DNA of 64,000 nucleotides, taken from Paenibacillus zeisoli. Its GTDB lineage: Bacteria > Bacillota > Bacilli > Paenibacillales > Paenibacillaceae. The stretch lies in assembly GCF_003994465.1 (NCBI RefSeq), contig NZ_RZNX01000009.1, positions 62,001 through 126,000 of the forward strand. Reading direction: 5' to 3'. The position numbers and the translations under genes are program-made. Of the stretch, positions 11,435-19,768 are shown piece after piece. Every line of letters starts with the position of its first letter. Position 1 is the stretch's first letter. The notes under the pieces are model-generated. The model was not told the origin of the DNA and searched no databases. It saw nothing but the letters and a program-made list of their open reading frames with translations.

Positions 11435-13029
11435 TTCTCATATCCGCAGCTTTCCAGGAACTGGTGCAGAGCACGTTGTCCTTCATCTGACTGTTTGAAC
11501 ACACCTGCATGACCCAGGATTTCAGCAAATTTACCGCCAACCTCTTCACGAAGCAGCTCTTCCGCTTCCTGAAGCCCCATCTGTCTGCCATGCTTGGCAG
11601 CCAGTTCTTCAATCCATGCGGTATGCGTAACCAGCTCAGGAACACGTCCCTGCTTAACCGCATCATAGATTTCATTATCTCCAGCCAGAATTCGAGCTAT
11701 TCCCGCAAGCTCATGCTTTAGCCGTCCGGGAAGAATAGCCAGACCCATCACTTCAATCAGGCCGATATTTTCTTTCTTAATATGGTGCATTTCCCGGTGT
11801 GCATGGAAAATCCCCTCCGGATGCTCTTCACTTGTCCGGTTGTTGCGGAGCACAATATCAATCTCATAATCCCCATTCTCCCGGCGTCTTACCAGCGGAG
11901 TGACTGTATTATGAGGAACTTGTACTCCATCCTCTTCGGAATAAGCATGTACATCAACCTCGGGATTGCTGTATCCTTTCCACTGCTCATACAGCTCATT
12001 CGCCGCCTCAAGGAGCACCTCGGGATTGCTGCAGCCAAGCCGCACGACAGACATCGGCCACTTCACAGGATTCAGAGTGACCCCGCTGAATTTCGAATGC
12101 TGGAACTCGGCCTGCACCGGCGCTTTCTCAAGCGGAAAGACATGGCGTCCAGCCTGGAAATGATCATGAGTCAGAATCGAGCCGCCGACGATCGGAAGAT
12201 CCGCATTGGAACCAATGAAATAATGCGGGAACTGGCCAACGAAATCAAGCAGCCGCTTGAACGTATCCTTGGTCAGCTTCATCGGCACATGATCATGATG
12301 GAAGATGATTGAATGTTCATTGTAATACACATATGGGGAGTACTGAAAGAACCAAGGCTCCTCATTGAGTGTAAGCGGGATCACCCGCAGATTTTGCCGA
12401 GCTGGGTGATTAAGTCTGCCAGCATACCCTACATTCTCTCTGCAAAGCTGACATTTCGGATACACGGGAGGCGGCAGGAGCTTAGCCATCGCAATTTCCT
12501 TCGGATTCTTCTCCGGCTTGGACAGATTGATTGTAATCTCCATCTCGCCGAACGGAGTCTCCTTCTTCCAGTACACATTCTCCGCAATCCGGTCCATCCG
12601 GATATAATTTGAATCTACGGAGAGCTTGTAAAAGGCATCCGTAGCCGCGGTTATGCCGCCGCTGCGTTCTGTATCTCGAAAAGAACGGATTACCTCTGAT
12701 GGACGGGCCATAATTTGGCCCATGATTTTGGCATCGAGCAGATTCCGGTAGGTCACCGTATCCTCAGGCACCAGCCCGATCTTGCAGCCATAATCAATCA
12801 GAGTTTCAAGCAAGGTATGAAGCGAATGTGTCACATTCGCATTCAACTCATGCTGGTAAGATTCATCCAGCGAGAACAGCTCCAGCAGCCGATTGCGGCT
12901 GTAATCTGTATCGTACGGTTCAATAAGTCCCTGCTGAAGGGCATAGTGGACCAGATGTTCTATTGCAAGCTGTACTTGTTCTACCTCTGTTAGTTCAAAT
13001 GAGCCGCCTTCCAGGTTCGCAAGCTTCAT
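11425..13029 (-). CDS. galT: UDP-glucose--hexose-1-phosphate uridylyltransferase
   Basis: Leloir enzyme that exchanges UMP between UDP-glucose and galactose-1-phosphate. It belongs to the Firmicutes GalT class (about 500 residues), not the short HIT-like E. coli class; this copy is 534 residues. Recognisable parts include the PKCQLCRENVGYAG cysteine motif, ILTHDHFQAGRH with conserved histidines, and GIFHAHREMHHIKKENIGLIEVMG. I chose ATG at 13029, 10 nt after the galE stop with GAGGG upstream; the longer frame to 13113 would run into galE. It is third in galK-galE-galT and ends in a terminator. Confidence 0.95.
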   Translation of the reverse strand: MKLANLEGGSFELTEVEQVQLAIEHLVHYALQQGLIEPYDTDYSRNRLLELFSLDESYQHELNANVTHSLHTLLETLIDYGCKIGLVPEDTVTYRNLLDAKIMGQIMARPSEVIRSFRDTERSGGITAATDAFYKLSVDSNYIRMDRIAENVYWKKETPFGEMEITINLSKPEKNPKEIAMAKLLPPPVYPKCQLCRENVGYAGRLNHPARQNLRVIPLTLNEEPWFFQYSPYVYYNEHSIIFHHDHVPMKLTKDTFKRLLDFVGQFPHYFIGSNADLPIVGGSILTHDHFQAGRHVFPLEKAPVQAEFQHSKFSGVTLNPVKWPMSVVRLGCSNPEVLLEAANELYEQWKGYSNPEVDVHAYSEEDGVQVPHNTVTPLVRRRENGDYEIDIVLRNNRTSEEHPEGIFHAHREMHHIKKENIGLIEVMGLAILPGRLKHELAGIARILAGDNEIYDAVKQGRVPELVTHTAWIEELAAKHGRQMGLQEAEELLREEVGGKFAEILGHAGVFKQSDEGQRALHQFLESCGYEKSS

Positions 13030-13039
13030 TCTGCATCCC

Positions 13040-14029
13040 TCACTTCGAGCCATAGCCTTGCGGATTGGCACTGTGCCATTCCCAAGCTGACTGAATAATA
13101 TGTCCAAGCTCACTGCGGGACGGATTCCAGCCGAGGACCGTTCTCGCTTTCTCCGATGAGGCCACTAGCACTGCAGGGTCTCCTGCACGTCTAGGATGAA
13201 CCGTAACCTTGAAGTCTACTCCAGTTACTTCTTTAACCTTGGTAATCACTTCTTTGACCGAAAAGCCTTGACCATTACCCAGGTTAAACACATTACTCTC
13301 GGCTCCGCTTCTCAAGTGCTGTACGGCAAGCACATGCGCATCAGCCAGATCGCTTACATGAATGTAATCCCGAATGCAGGTTCCATCCGGAGTCGAATAA
13401 TCTTCACCGAAGATGGCAATCTCTTGACGTTGACCCAGCGCTGTCTGAAGAATCAGAGGTACCAGGTGACTTTCCGGACGGTGGTCCTCGCCAATCTTAC
13501 CGCTGTCATGGGCTCCTGCAGCATTGAAGTATCTAAGGGATACGTATTTGATGCCCAGCACCTGGTCGAACCATTTCATCATGCGCTCCATTGTTAGCTT
13601 GGTCTCTCCATAGACGTTGGTTGGCTCGGTACGATCTGTCTCCAGAATCGGCACCTTCTCAGGCTCACCGTAAGTAGCTGCCGTAGAGGAGAATACAATC
13701 CGCCGAACTCCCGCTTCTTCCATCGCTTCAAGCAGACACAGGGTCCCATAGACGTTATTATCATAGTATTTGACCGGCTTCTGCATACTCTCCCCTACCA
13801 GGGAGTTCGCTGCAAAATGAATGACCGCGTCGATCTCATTCTCCGAGAACAGTTTGGCCAGCATAGCCTTGTCTCTCAGGTCTCCTTCGTACAGCTTGCC
13901 TCCAAGAAGGGATTCCTTGTGTCCGGATTGAAGATTGTCAATGACAACGACTTCCTCACCACGCGCCAGCAGCTCTGCTACCGTATGTGAACCAATATAA
14001 CCTGCACCGCCAGTTACGAGAATAGCCAT
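13040..14029 (-). CDS. galE: UDP-glucose 4-epimerase
   Basis: Interconverts UDP-galactose and UDP-glucose with bound NAD, the last Leloir step. The 329-residue protein has the Rossmann motif GGAGYIGSH at residues 7-15, the SDR catalytic Ser/Thr region FSSTAATYGEPE and the YxxxK motif in NVYGETKLTMERM, all in the expected positions for the extended SDR family. The start is 1 nt after the galK stop, so galK and galE are translationally coupled, and galT follows after 10 nt. Confidence 0.97.
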   Translation of the reverse strand: MAILVTGGAGYIGSHTVAELLARGEEVVVIDNLQSGHKESLLGGKLYEGDLRDKAMLAKLFSENEIDAVIHFAANSLVGESMQKPVKYYDNNVYGTLCLLEAMEEAGVRRIVFSSTAATYGEPEKVPILETDRTEPTNVYGETKLTMERMMKWFDQVLGIKYVSLRYFNAAGAHDSGKIGEDHRPESHLVPLILQTALGQRQEIAIFGEDYSTPDGTCIRDYIHVSDLADAHVLAVQHLRSGAESNVFNLGNGQGFSVKEVITKVKEVTGVDFKVTVHPRRAGDPAVLVASSEKARTVLGWNPSRSELGHIIQSAWEWHSANPQGYGSK

Positions 14030-14030
14030 G

Positions 14031-15209
14031 TTATTTCTCCTCCTTCAATTCATGTACACCATTGCCGACTCCGCATACATAGAATTCACCTTTGAGCCCG
14101 GTACGGCGCTCATAGGCTTCTCCGACCTGCTCCACGAATAAAGCAACATCATCCTCATGTACGAGGGAGACTGTACAGCCGCCAAAGCCAGCCCCGGTCA
14201 TGCGGGAACCCAGCGTACCCGGAATCCGTCTTGCTTCCTCCACCATAATATCCAGCTCCGAGCAGCTCACCTCATACAGATCACGCAGGGAATCATGAGA
14301 TTCGTTCATGTATTGACCGAATAGTGCCAGGTCATTCCTGCTGAGTGCATCCACCGATTGAAGCACTCGGGCATTTTCCTCCACAACGTGCTTGGCTCTG
14401 TTATTCAGAATTTGATCCTGCAGCTCAGACTCATGGGCTGAGAATTGTTCAGGGCTCAGGTCCGCCAGGTATTTCAGATCCGGCAGCTTCTTCTTAAGCA
14501 GCTCAAGTGCTTCATCACACTGGGTCCGGCGTTCATTATATTTCGAGTCCACAAGACCTCTTCGCTTGTTCGTATTCCCGATCACGAGCTTATATGAGCC
14601 TGTCACAAAAGGAACCAGGCGGTATTCCAAAGTACCGCACATAAGCAGGATTGCATGATCCGTCGCCCCATTGGCTACGGCGAACTGATCCATAATTCCG
14701 CTGTTCACGCCAACATAGTGGTTCTCCGCCTTCTGCGACAGCACTGCTATTTCAACTCCGCTCAGCTCTTGTCCTTCCATGGATAAAAGCGCATAAGCCG
14801 TAACGACCTCCAGTGATGCTGAGGATGATAGCCCTGCACCATTCGGGATCTTTCCTTCAAACATCAATTCATAGCCGGAGGTAAGAGAAATGCCGAGCTT
14901 ACCTAGCTCCACGATCACACCAACCGGATAATCAATCCATTCGCCTGTCTTGGTCTTGCCCAGATCCTGAACCTCAATCTCGGCTTCATAAGCAAGGTTA
15001 AGTGATTTAAAGATAACCCGATTGTCCTCCCGTTTGCGGATGGCTAAAGTTGTTCCGAACTCCAGTGCAGCCGGAAGCACATAACCTCCATTATAATCAA
15101 TATGTTCCCCAATCAGATTCACACGCCCCGGCGCCCCGAAGTACCTGATCGGCTGACTGCTTTCACCAAATTCAGTTAGAAATGACTGCTGCAAATGTTG
15201 TTGACTCAA
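14031..15209 (-). CDS. galK: galactokinase
   Basis: Phosphorylates galactose to galactose-1-phosphate with ATP; GHMP kinase of 392 residues, the usual length. The signature GAPGRVNLIGEHIDYNGGYVLP lies near residues 25-46, the GHMP phosphate-binding motif GAGLSSSASLE near 128, and the C-terminal GSRMTGAGFGGC motif near 336-347. It is the first gene of the galKET operon and is divergent from an AraC-type regulator; the 158-bp region between them holds a TATAAT-like -10 for galK and a 10-bp direct repeat. Confidence 0.97.
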   Translation of the reverse strand: MSQQHLQQSFLTEFGESSQPIRYFGAPGRVNLIGEHIDYNGGYVLPAALEFGTTLAIRKREDNRVIFKSLNLAYEAEIEVQDLGKTKTGEWIDYPVGVIVELGKLGISLTSGYELMFEGKIPNGAGLSSSASLEVVTAYALLSMEGQELSGVEIAVLSQKAENHYVGVNSGIMDQFAVANGATDHAILLMCGTLEYRLVPFVTGSYKLVIGNTNKRRGLVDSKYNERRTQCDEALELLKKKLPDLKYLADLSPEQFSAHESELQDQILNNRAKHVVEENARVLQSVDALSRNDLALFGQYMNESHDSLRDLYEVSCSELDIMVEEARRIPGTLGSRMTGAGFGGCTVSLVHEDDVALFVEQVGEAYERRTGLKGEFYVCGVGNGVHELKEEK

Positions 15210-15292
15210 TTGGGCTCACCCCGTCTTTATTAGTTGTACTTGATGACCTAATTATATTAGATGGCTACTCATGCTGATAATGTATCTATGCG

Positions 15293-15312
15293 AGATAAAT
15301 ATAGATAAATGT
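15293..15312. promoter_or_regulatory. 10-bp tandem direct repeat, possible AraC-type operator
   Basis: AGATAAATAT is followed directly by AGATAAATGT, one helical turn apart, in the gap between galK and the divergent AraC-type regulator. AraC-family proteins often bind direct repeats, so this is a candidate half-site pair. The motif is seen; the binding is inferred. Confidence 0.35.
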
Positions 15313-15367
15313 GACTTTTGAAGCTACACTGTATATATCTTGTTCATAATAAAGGAGCAATAACCTG

Positions 15368-16234
15368 ATGAATCCTGAAACTTATAGTGCTGCAGCTAAT
15401 CCTTTATATTCAGGCACGGAAGCGCTTCATGTTCTCTTCTCGGGAGAGAGCCAGACTGCGCCGGACCACCGCCTTGGTCCAAAAGTTTACAATTTTTATT
15501 TATTTCATTTTGTGGAAAAAGGCCGCGGCACGTACCGCACCGAGTTCAGTTCCTACCAGCTTGAGGCTGGTGAAGGATTCCTGATTCATCCAGACCAGCT
15601 GGTCAGCTATGCTTCGGATGGGTCCGATCCTTGGCGTTACCGCTGGATTGCTTTTGCCGGTGAAGGCGCAGCGGAGCTTGTACAGCGTGCCGGCTTCCAT
15701 CTTCAGCAGCCTATACTGCGCTCTACCCCGGACAGTGCGATACCCGGACTATTAAAGACCGTGCTTCGCGCTTTCCGCAAGAATAGGAACAATGCCGATC
15801 TTACCTCGCTCGGATGTCTATATATGTTAATGGCTGAAGCTGAAGAGAAGCTGAGGGAACAATCCGGCTACACAGGCGGGAAATCAGGAGTCCAACAGGT
15901 CGTCAAGCAGATGATTCAGTATATGGCGAGCCAATATGCATATCCTGTCTCGATTGAGCAGATGTCCGCAAGCATGGGATATAACCGGGCCTATCTCTCC
16001 AGGATATTCAAGCAGCAGATAGGTGTCTCACCTGTTACTTATTTGCTGAAGCTTAGAATGGATAAGGCCCGGGAGCTGCTGCGTGACCGCCCGGAGTTAT
16101 CGATTGAACAGGTCGCCGCGTCAGTCGGCCTGCCAGATGCTCTATATTTCTCTCGTCAGTTCAGTCGCCTGCAGGGCAGATCACCAAGCAGCTACCGGAA
16201 GTCTGTAACTGGAGCAGATGTCTCTGCGGATTAG
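15368..16234 (+). CDS. AraC-family transcriptional regulator with N-terminal cupin
   Basis: Regulator of 288 residues. The N-terminal half (about residues 20-95) resembles an AraC arabinose-binding cupin (YRTEFSSYQLEAGEGFLIHP), and the C-terminal 100 residues hold two helix-turn-helix motifs (VSIEQMSASMGYNRAYLSRIF, LSIEQVAASVGLPDALYFSRQF). AAAGGAG lies upstream of ATG 15368. Its position divergent from galKET suggests it senses galactose or a related sugar and controls that operon and possibly the lac genes. Similar AraC regulators occur beside alpha- or beta-galactosidase genes in Bacillales; the effector here is unproven. Confidence 0.9.
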   Translation: MNPETYSAAANPLYSGTEALHVLFSGESQTAPDHRLGPKVYNFYLFHFVEKGRGTYRTEFSSYQLEAGEGFLIHPDQLVSYASDGSDPWRYRWIAFAGEGAAELVQRAGFHLQQPILRSTPDSAIPGLLKTVLRAFRKNRNNADLTSLGCLYMLMAEAEEKLREQSGYTGGKSGVQQVVKQMIQYMASQYAYPVSIEQMSASMGYNRAYLSRIFKQQIGVSPVTYLLKLRMDKARELLRDRPELSIEQVAASVGLPDALYFSRQFSRLQGRSPSSYRKSVTGADVSAD

Positions 16235-16251
16235 TCTAACGAGTTAGCGAA

Positions 16252-16298
16252 AAAGCCGTCCCTCCATCATGACAAGGGGGACGGCTTTAAGCTTTTTT
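16252..16298. terminator. bidirectional terminator between araC-type gene and reductase
   Basis: AAAGCCGTCCC and GGGACGGCTTT form an 11-bp stem, with a T-rich tail on the plus strand and AAAA before the stem serving the minus strand. It separates the converging genes at 15368-16234 and 16327-17325. Confidence 0.85.
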
Positions 16299-16326
16299 TA
16301 ACCATTGAACTTTCGTGTGGGTTACC

Positions 16327-17325
16327 TTAACTGTCTGTCTTAAGTATGGTCTCGATCCGGCTCAGCTCTTCCTCCGAGAAGTCGAGATTGCTCAGCGCAG
16401 CCACGTTCTCTTCGATCTGGCTTACCCGGCTTGCACCGATCAGAGCCGAGGTCACCCTGCCTCCACGAAGCACCCAGGCGAGTGCGAACTGAGCAAGACT
16501 TTGGCCGCGGGAAGCAGCGATCTGGTTCAGTGCCCGTATTTTGCGAAGAGCCTCCGGGGTGATCTGATTCTCCTGCAGCGCTCCAGTTGGACTGGCGGCC
16601 CGGGAATTCTCGGGGATACCATTCAAATACTTCGAAGTGAGCATGCCTTGCGCCAGAGGACAGAAAGCAATGCTCCCTACTCCGTTCTCTTCAAGCACAT
16701 CCTGCAGCCCGTTCTCAATCCATCGATCGAGCATCGAATAATTCGGCTGATGGATGAGAAGCGGAGTGCCGAGCTCTTTAAGAATGGCGACCGCCTCTGC
16801 GGTCTGTTCCGCAGAATAGCTGGAGATCCCGGCATACAAAGCTTTGCCGGAGCGGACGATATGATCCAGCGCCATCATCGTTTCTTCAAGGGGGGTATCC
16901 GGATCAAAGCGATGAGAATAGAAAATATCCACATAGTCAAGACCCATCCGTTTCAGGCTCTGATCAAGACTGGATATCAGATATTTGCGTGAGCCCCACT
17001 CGCCATAGGGACCCGGCCACATATAGTAACCAGCTTTCGAGGAGATGACCAGTTCATCCCGGTAGGGAGCCAGATCCTTCTTGAGAACCTGTCCAAACAG
17101 CTCTTCCGCCGATCCTGGAGGCAGTCCATAATTATTTGCGAGATCAAAATGAGTTATTCCCAAGTCAAAAGCTCTACGGATCATTTCACGTCCGTTCTCG
17201 AACTTGTCTACGCCGCCGAAATTATGCCAAAGACCCAGAGAAATAGCCGGAAGGTTAAGGCCGGATCGGCCAACACGGTTATATTTCATGCTCTCATAGC
17301 GGTCTTCACTTGCAGTGTATACCAT
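16327..17325 (-). CDS. aldo/keto reductase, YghZ-like
   Basis: NADPH-dependent carbonyl reductase of the AKR superfamily, 332 residues. The active-site region shows Asp and Tyr in THFDLANNYGLPPGSAEELFG, Lys in ELVISSKAGYYMWPGPYGEWGSRK and a conserved His in IFYSHRFD. The insert with MWPGPYGEWGSRK is typical of the YghZ (L-glyceraldehyde-3-phosphate reductase) group. ATG at 17325 has AGGAG 5 nt upstream. Substrate is not deducible; the YghZ group reduces methylglyoxal-like and triose compounds. It stands alone between a terminator and the sirtuin gene. Confidence 0.9.
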   Translation of the reverse strand: MVYTASEDRYESMKYNRVGRSGLNLPAISLGLWHNFGGVDKFENGREMIRRAFDLGITHFDLANNYGLPPGSAEELFGQVLKKDLAPYRDELVISSKAGYYMWPGPYGEWGSRKYLISSLDQSLKRMGLDYVDIFYSHRFDPDTPLEETMMALDHIVRSGKALYAGISSYSAEQTAEAVAILKELGTPLLIHQPNYSMLDRWIENGLQDVLEENGVGSIAFCPLAQGMLTSKYLNGIPENSRAASPTGALQENQITPEALRKIRALNQIAASRGQSLAQFALAWVLRGGRVTSALIGASRVSQIEENVAALSNLDFSEEELSRIETILKTDS

Positions 17326-17506
17326 GCTTTCTCCTACCTTTCTGCTGTGAGCTTTGCTGCAAATTCACACAATCAAACTTTGTACATTCATTATATTAAG
17401 ATCATAGCCTGCCTATATCACTTTGGCAAGAAACCGTTTTCTTTGGGACCAAATGACCGTGACCCTGCAAGGCTCCTTAAATCCGATAGGGCTTTGCAAA
17501 GTCAAC

Positions 17507-18262
17507 TTACAAATCCAGACTCCCTGCAATGCTGCCCATCAGAGCGCCGATAGGATCTGTAATTAACAAATCCGCTTTGTGGTCATAGGCCGTTGAGGAA
17601 GCATTGATGAGCACCATATGTTTTCCGCTGAAATAGGTCACCATACTGGCAGCAGGCTGAACCGTTAGGGAAGTCCCCCCGATAATCAACAGGTCTGCCT
17701 GCCGGATCGCTTCAACCGACTGCTCGATCACCTCATCATCCAGCATCTCACCATAGAGCACGACATCCGGCTTGATCACTCCTCCGCAAGCTGTACACCT
17801 TGGAACTACATCCTCACTCCCGGATATGTCTTTCAGTGAATAGAATCGGCCACAACCCAGGCAATGATTGCGGTGGATAGAACCATGGAGTTCCTGAACC
17901 CGGGTACTGCCGGCCATTTGATGCAGCCCGTCGATATTTTGAGTAATGACCCTATCAAGCCTGCCCTGCCGCTCGAGACCAGCCAGAAGCAGGTGAGCCG
18001 GATTAGGCTTCGCTTCGGGATGTAACATCTTGGATTTATAGAAGTCATAGAATATTTCCGGATGCTTGTCAAAAAAGCGCCGGCTTAATATTTCCTCCGG
18101 AGAATAAGGAGAATTATGCTCGGATTGATAAATACCCGCCGCGGAGCGAAAGTCGGGGATTCCGCTCTCTGTGGAGACACCGGCCCCGCCAAAGAAGACC
18201 ACCCGGGAGCTTGTCCTGATCCATTTCGTTAATGTATCCAGCTTCATATCGTCCATAACCAT
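17507..18262 (-). CDS. NAD-dependent protein deacylase, Sir2 family
   Basis: Sirtuin of 251 residues that removes acyl groups from lysines using NAD+. Visible motifs in order: GAGVSTESGIPDFRS (NAD binding, near residue 26), TQNIDGLHQMAG (near 113), catalytic His in ELHGSIHRNHC, zinc cysteines CxxC (CLGC) and CxxC (CTAC) separated by 19 residues, and GTSLTVQPAAS. The start has AAGGTGAGG just upstream. Downstream towards 17326 no gene is present. It lies 77 bp from a HAD phosphatase in the same direction; the pairing may be fortuitous. Confidence 0.93.
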   Translation of the reverse strand: MVMDDMKLDTLTKWIRTSSRVVFFGGAGVSTESGIPDFRSAAGIYQSEHNSPYSPEEILSRRFFDKHPEIFYDFYKSKMLHPEAKPNPAHLLLAGLERQGRLDRVITQNIDGLHQMAGSTRVQELHGSIHRNHCLGCGRFYSLKDISGSEDVVPRCTACGGVIKPDVVLYGEMLDDEVIEQSVEAIRQADLLIIGGTSLTVQPAASMVTYFSGKHMVLINASSTAYDHKADLLITDPIGALMGSIAGSLDL

Positions 18263-18339
18263 CGCCTCACCTTTCTCCTAATACGCTATCTTTTTACTAT
18301 TCCATCCTTGTAATTCCCTAAGGTCAGACTCTACGTAGC

Positions 18340-19107
18340 CTAGGGTTCAATAACCAGCTCCAAATAACTGGAGATCAAGTAATCGGCATCAAGCAGATAT
18401 CCACGGGCTTCTTCTCCCTTGCCATAACCGATCGTTATCGCAGCTCCAGCTGCCTTCCCCATCTGCATGTCCGCATTGCTGTCTCCAACGACAGCCGCCT
18501 CCCCCGGCAGGGTACCAAGCTCCGCACATGCAAGCTCCACCATATCTGCCGCCGGCTTTCCATTTTTAACCCTTTCACGTCCTACTACACAGTCAAAATA
18601 ATGCTCAATAGACATCGCCTGCAGATGCTGACGTGCATTCTCAGTGCTATCTGTTGTGACCACTGCCAGCCGAATTCCAAGTGCCTTACATTGATCAAGC
18701 AGGGATATTAGCCCTTCCATGGGCTGGACCTCTCCACTTGTCCTGACTTGATCCATAGCTGAGCTGCATATTTCTTGAACCTGCCGGATTGCCTCATTCC
18801 AGGGGATACCTGCAGCATATAACTGCCAAGCGAGGAGTCCCAGTGTCTCTTCTTCGGAGGCCATGGCCAGCGGACCTGTCTTATCATATCCGGTTACCCT
18901 CCCCTGCTCATCTTGGATGGTGCCGAGCAGCCCCGCAGGTCCCACGGGAAGGGTGAAGTCCAATTGAGCCAGCTTCTCGGTCATCGATCGATTCACTGCT
19001 TCAGCCCATCGTCCCCATAACATCAGAAACTCCAGGAGGGTACCATCCTTATCGAACAGAATACTTGTGATAGGTATGGATCGTCCTTGTATGTTCACAT
19101 TCGGCAT
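18340..19107 (-). CDS. HAD-superfamily phosphatase
   Basis: Haloacid dehalogenase-like hydrolase of 255 residues, probably a small-molecule phosphatase. Motif I is FDKDGTL with nucleophile Asp19 and acid/base Asp21; motif II is VVTTDST; motif III Lys is in RVKNGKPAADM; motif IV is VGDSNADMQMG. A helical cap lies between motifs I and II, as in phosphoglycolate phosphatase and beta-phosphoglucomutase groups. AGGAGG is 6 nt upstream of ATG. Substrate not determinable from sequence. Confidence 0.88.
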   Translation of the reverse strand: MPNVNIQGRSIPITSILFDKDGTLLEFLMLWGRWAEAVNRSMTEKLAQLDFTLPVGPAGLLGTIQDEQGRVTGYDKTGPLAMASEEETLGLLAWQLYAAGIPWNEAIRQVQEICSSAMDQVRTSGEVQPMEGLISLLDQCKALGIRLAVVTTDSTENARQHLQAMSIEHYFDCVVGRERVKNGKPAADMVELACAELGTLPGEAAVVGDSNADMQMGKAAGAAITIGYGKGEEARGYLLDADYLISSYLELVIEP

Positions 19108-19214
19108 AGTCTGCCTCCTAATAACAACTTTTATTTTATTTTACAGCGCTTACAGGTCTGTGACAAAGAGAGGATGATAGACTAAAAACTTTTTTCCAAT
19201 TACAAGAATTTTAT

Positions 19215-19239
19215 GTTTCAGTTTCCAGATAAGTGGTAA
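19215..19239 (+). promoter_or_regulatory. possible general-stress (SigB-like) promoter
   Basis: GTTTCA, 13-bp spacer, TGGTAA matches the B. subtilis SigB pattern (GTTTAA, 12-14, GGGWAW) at five of six positions in each box. It lies 49 bp upstream of a KGG stress-protein ATG. It could also be chance in AT-rich DNA, and whether this organism has SigB is unknown from the window. Confidence 0.3.
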
Positions 19240-19288
19240 ATAAAAATTAACGCAAATAATAACTAACTAATCTAAGGAGTGATTTTTG

Positions 19289-19555
19289 ATGGCACGTAAC
19301 AACAAAAGTAAGCTGAGTCGGGAAGAAGCAGGGCGTTTGGGAGGCGAAGCTACAGCCAAAAATCACGGCAAGGAGTTTTACCAGGAAATTGGTCAAAAAG
19401 GCGGGAAAGCAACATCCAGGAATCACAGCCGTGAATTTTATCAAGAAATTGGACAAAAGGGCGGCGAAGCTACTTCCGAGGCCCACGACAAAGATTTCTA
19501 CCGTCAAATCGGTAAAAAAGGCGGCGAAGCCCGCAGCAAGAGCAGCAGCAAATAA
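19289..19555 (+). CDS. KGG-repeat general stress protein
   Basis: Very hydrophilic 88-residue protein built of about four 20-residue repeats of the pattern EFYQEIGQKGGEAT, each ending in the KGG/RLGG motif; a related glycine motif is found in GsiB and YciG-type stress proteins. No Cys, no membrane segment; probably a hydrophilin that accumulates in stress or in spores. ATG at 19289 has AAGGAG 9 nt upstream. It is monocistronic, with a SigB-like box upstream and a terminator at 19604-19645. Family recognised; molecular function inferred. Confidence 0.85.
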   Translation: MARNNKSKLSREEAGRLGGEATAKNHGKEFYQEIGQKGGKATSRNHSREFYQEIGQKGGEATSEAHDKDFYRQIGKKGGEARSKSSSK

Positions 19556-19603
19556 TCCTGGCTTGACTGCCCTACGCAGTCCTTAAAGCGCTTTCCAAAT
19601 CCC

Positions 19604-19645
19604 GGCTGACATACGAACCTTCCCCGGTTTGGCTGTCAGTCTTTT
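19604..19645 (+). terminator. terminator after KGG stress gene
   Basis: GGCTGACA and TGTCAGTC arms with an inner AACC/GGTT pairing, followed by TTTTAT. It separates the stress gene from ilvD. Confidence 0.65.
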
Positions 19646-19768
19646 ATATTCCATTATAACCCCGTCTGAATTGCTAGAAAAAACATGTTATATATGATAG
19701 ACTTTGATATAAAGCTTTAGCGGATTACATTCTTAAAATATATAGTATACAGGGGGATAACCGACATC

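Noticed and set aside
19585..19594. cre-like AAAGCGCTTT downstream of the KGG gene
   Set aside because: Strong palindrome but lacks the TG of the consensus, and it precedes a terminator rather than a promoter.
19669..19683. CodY box upstream of ilvD
   Set aside because: About five mismatches to AATTTTCWGAAAATT; too weak to call.
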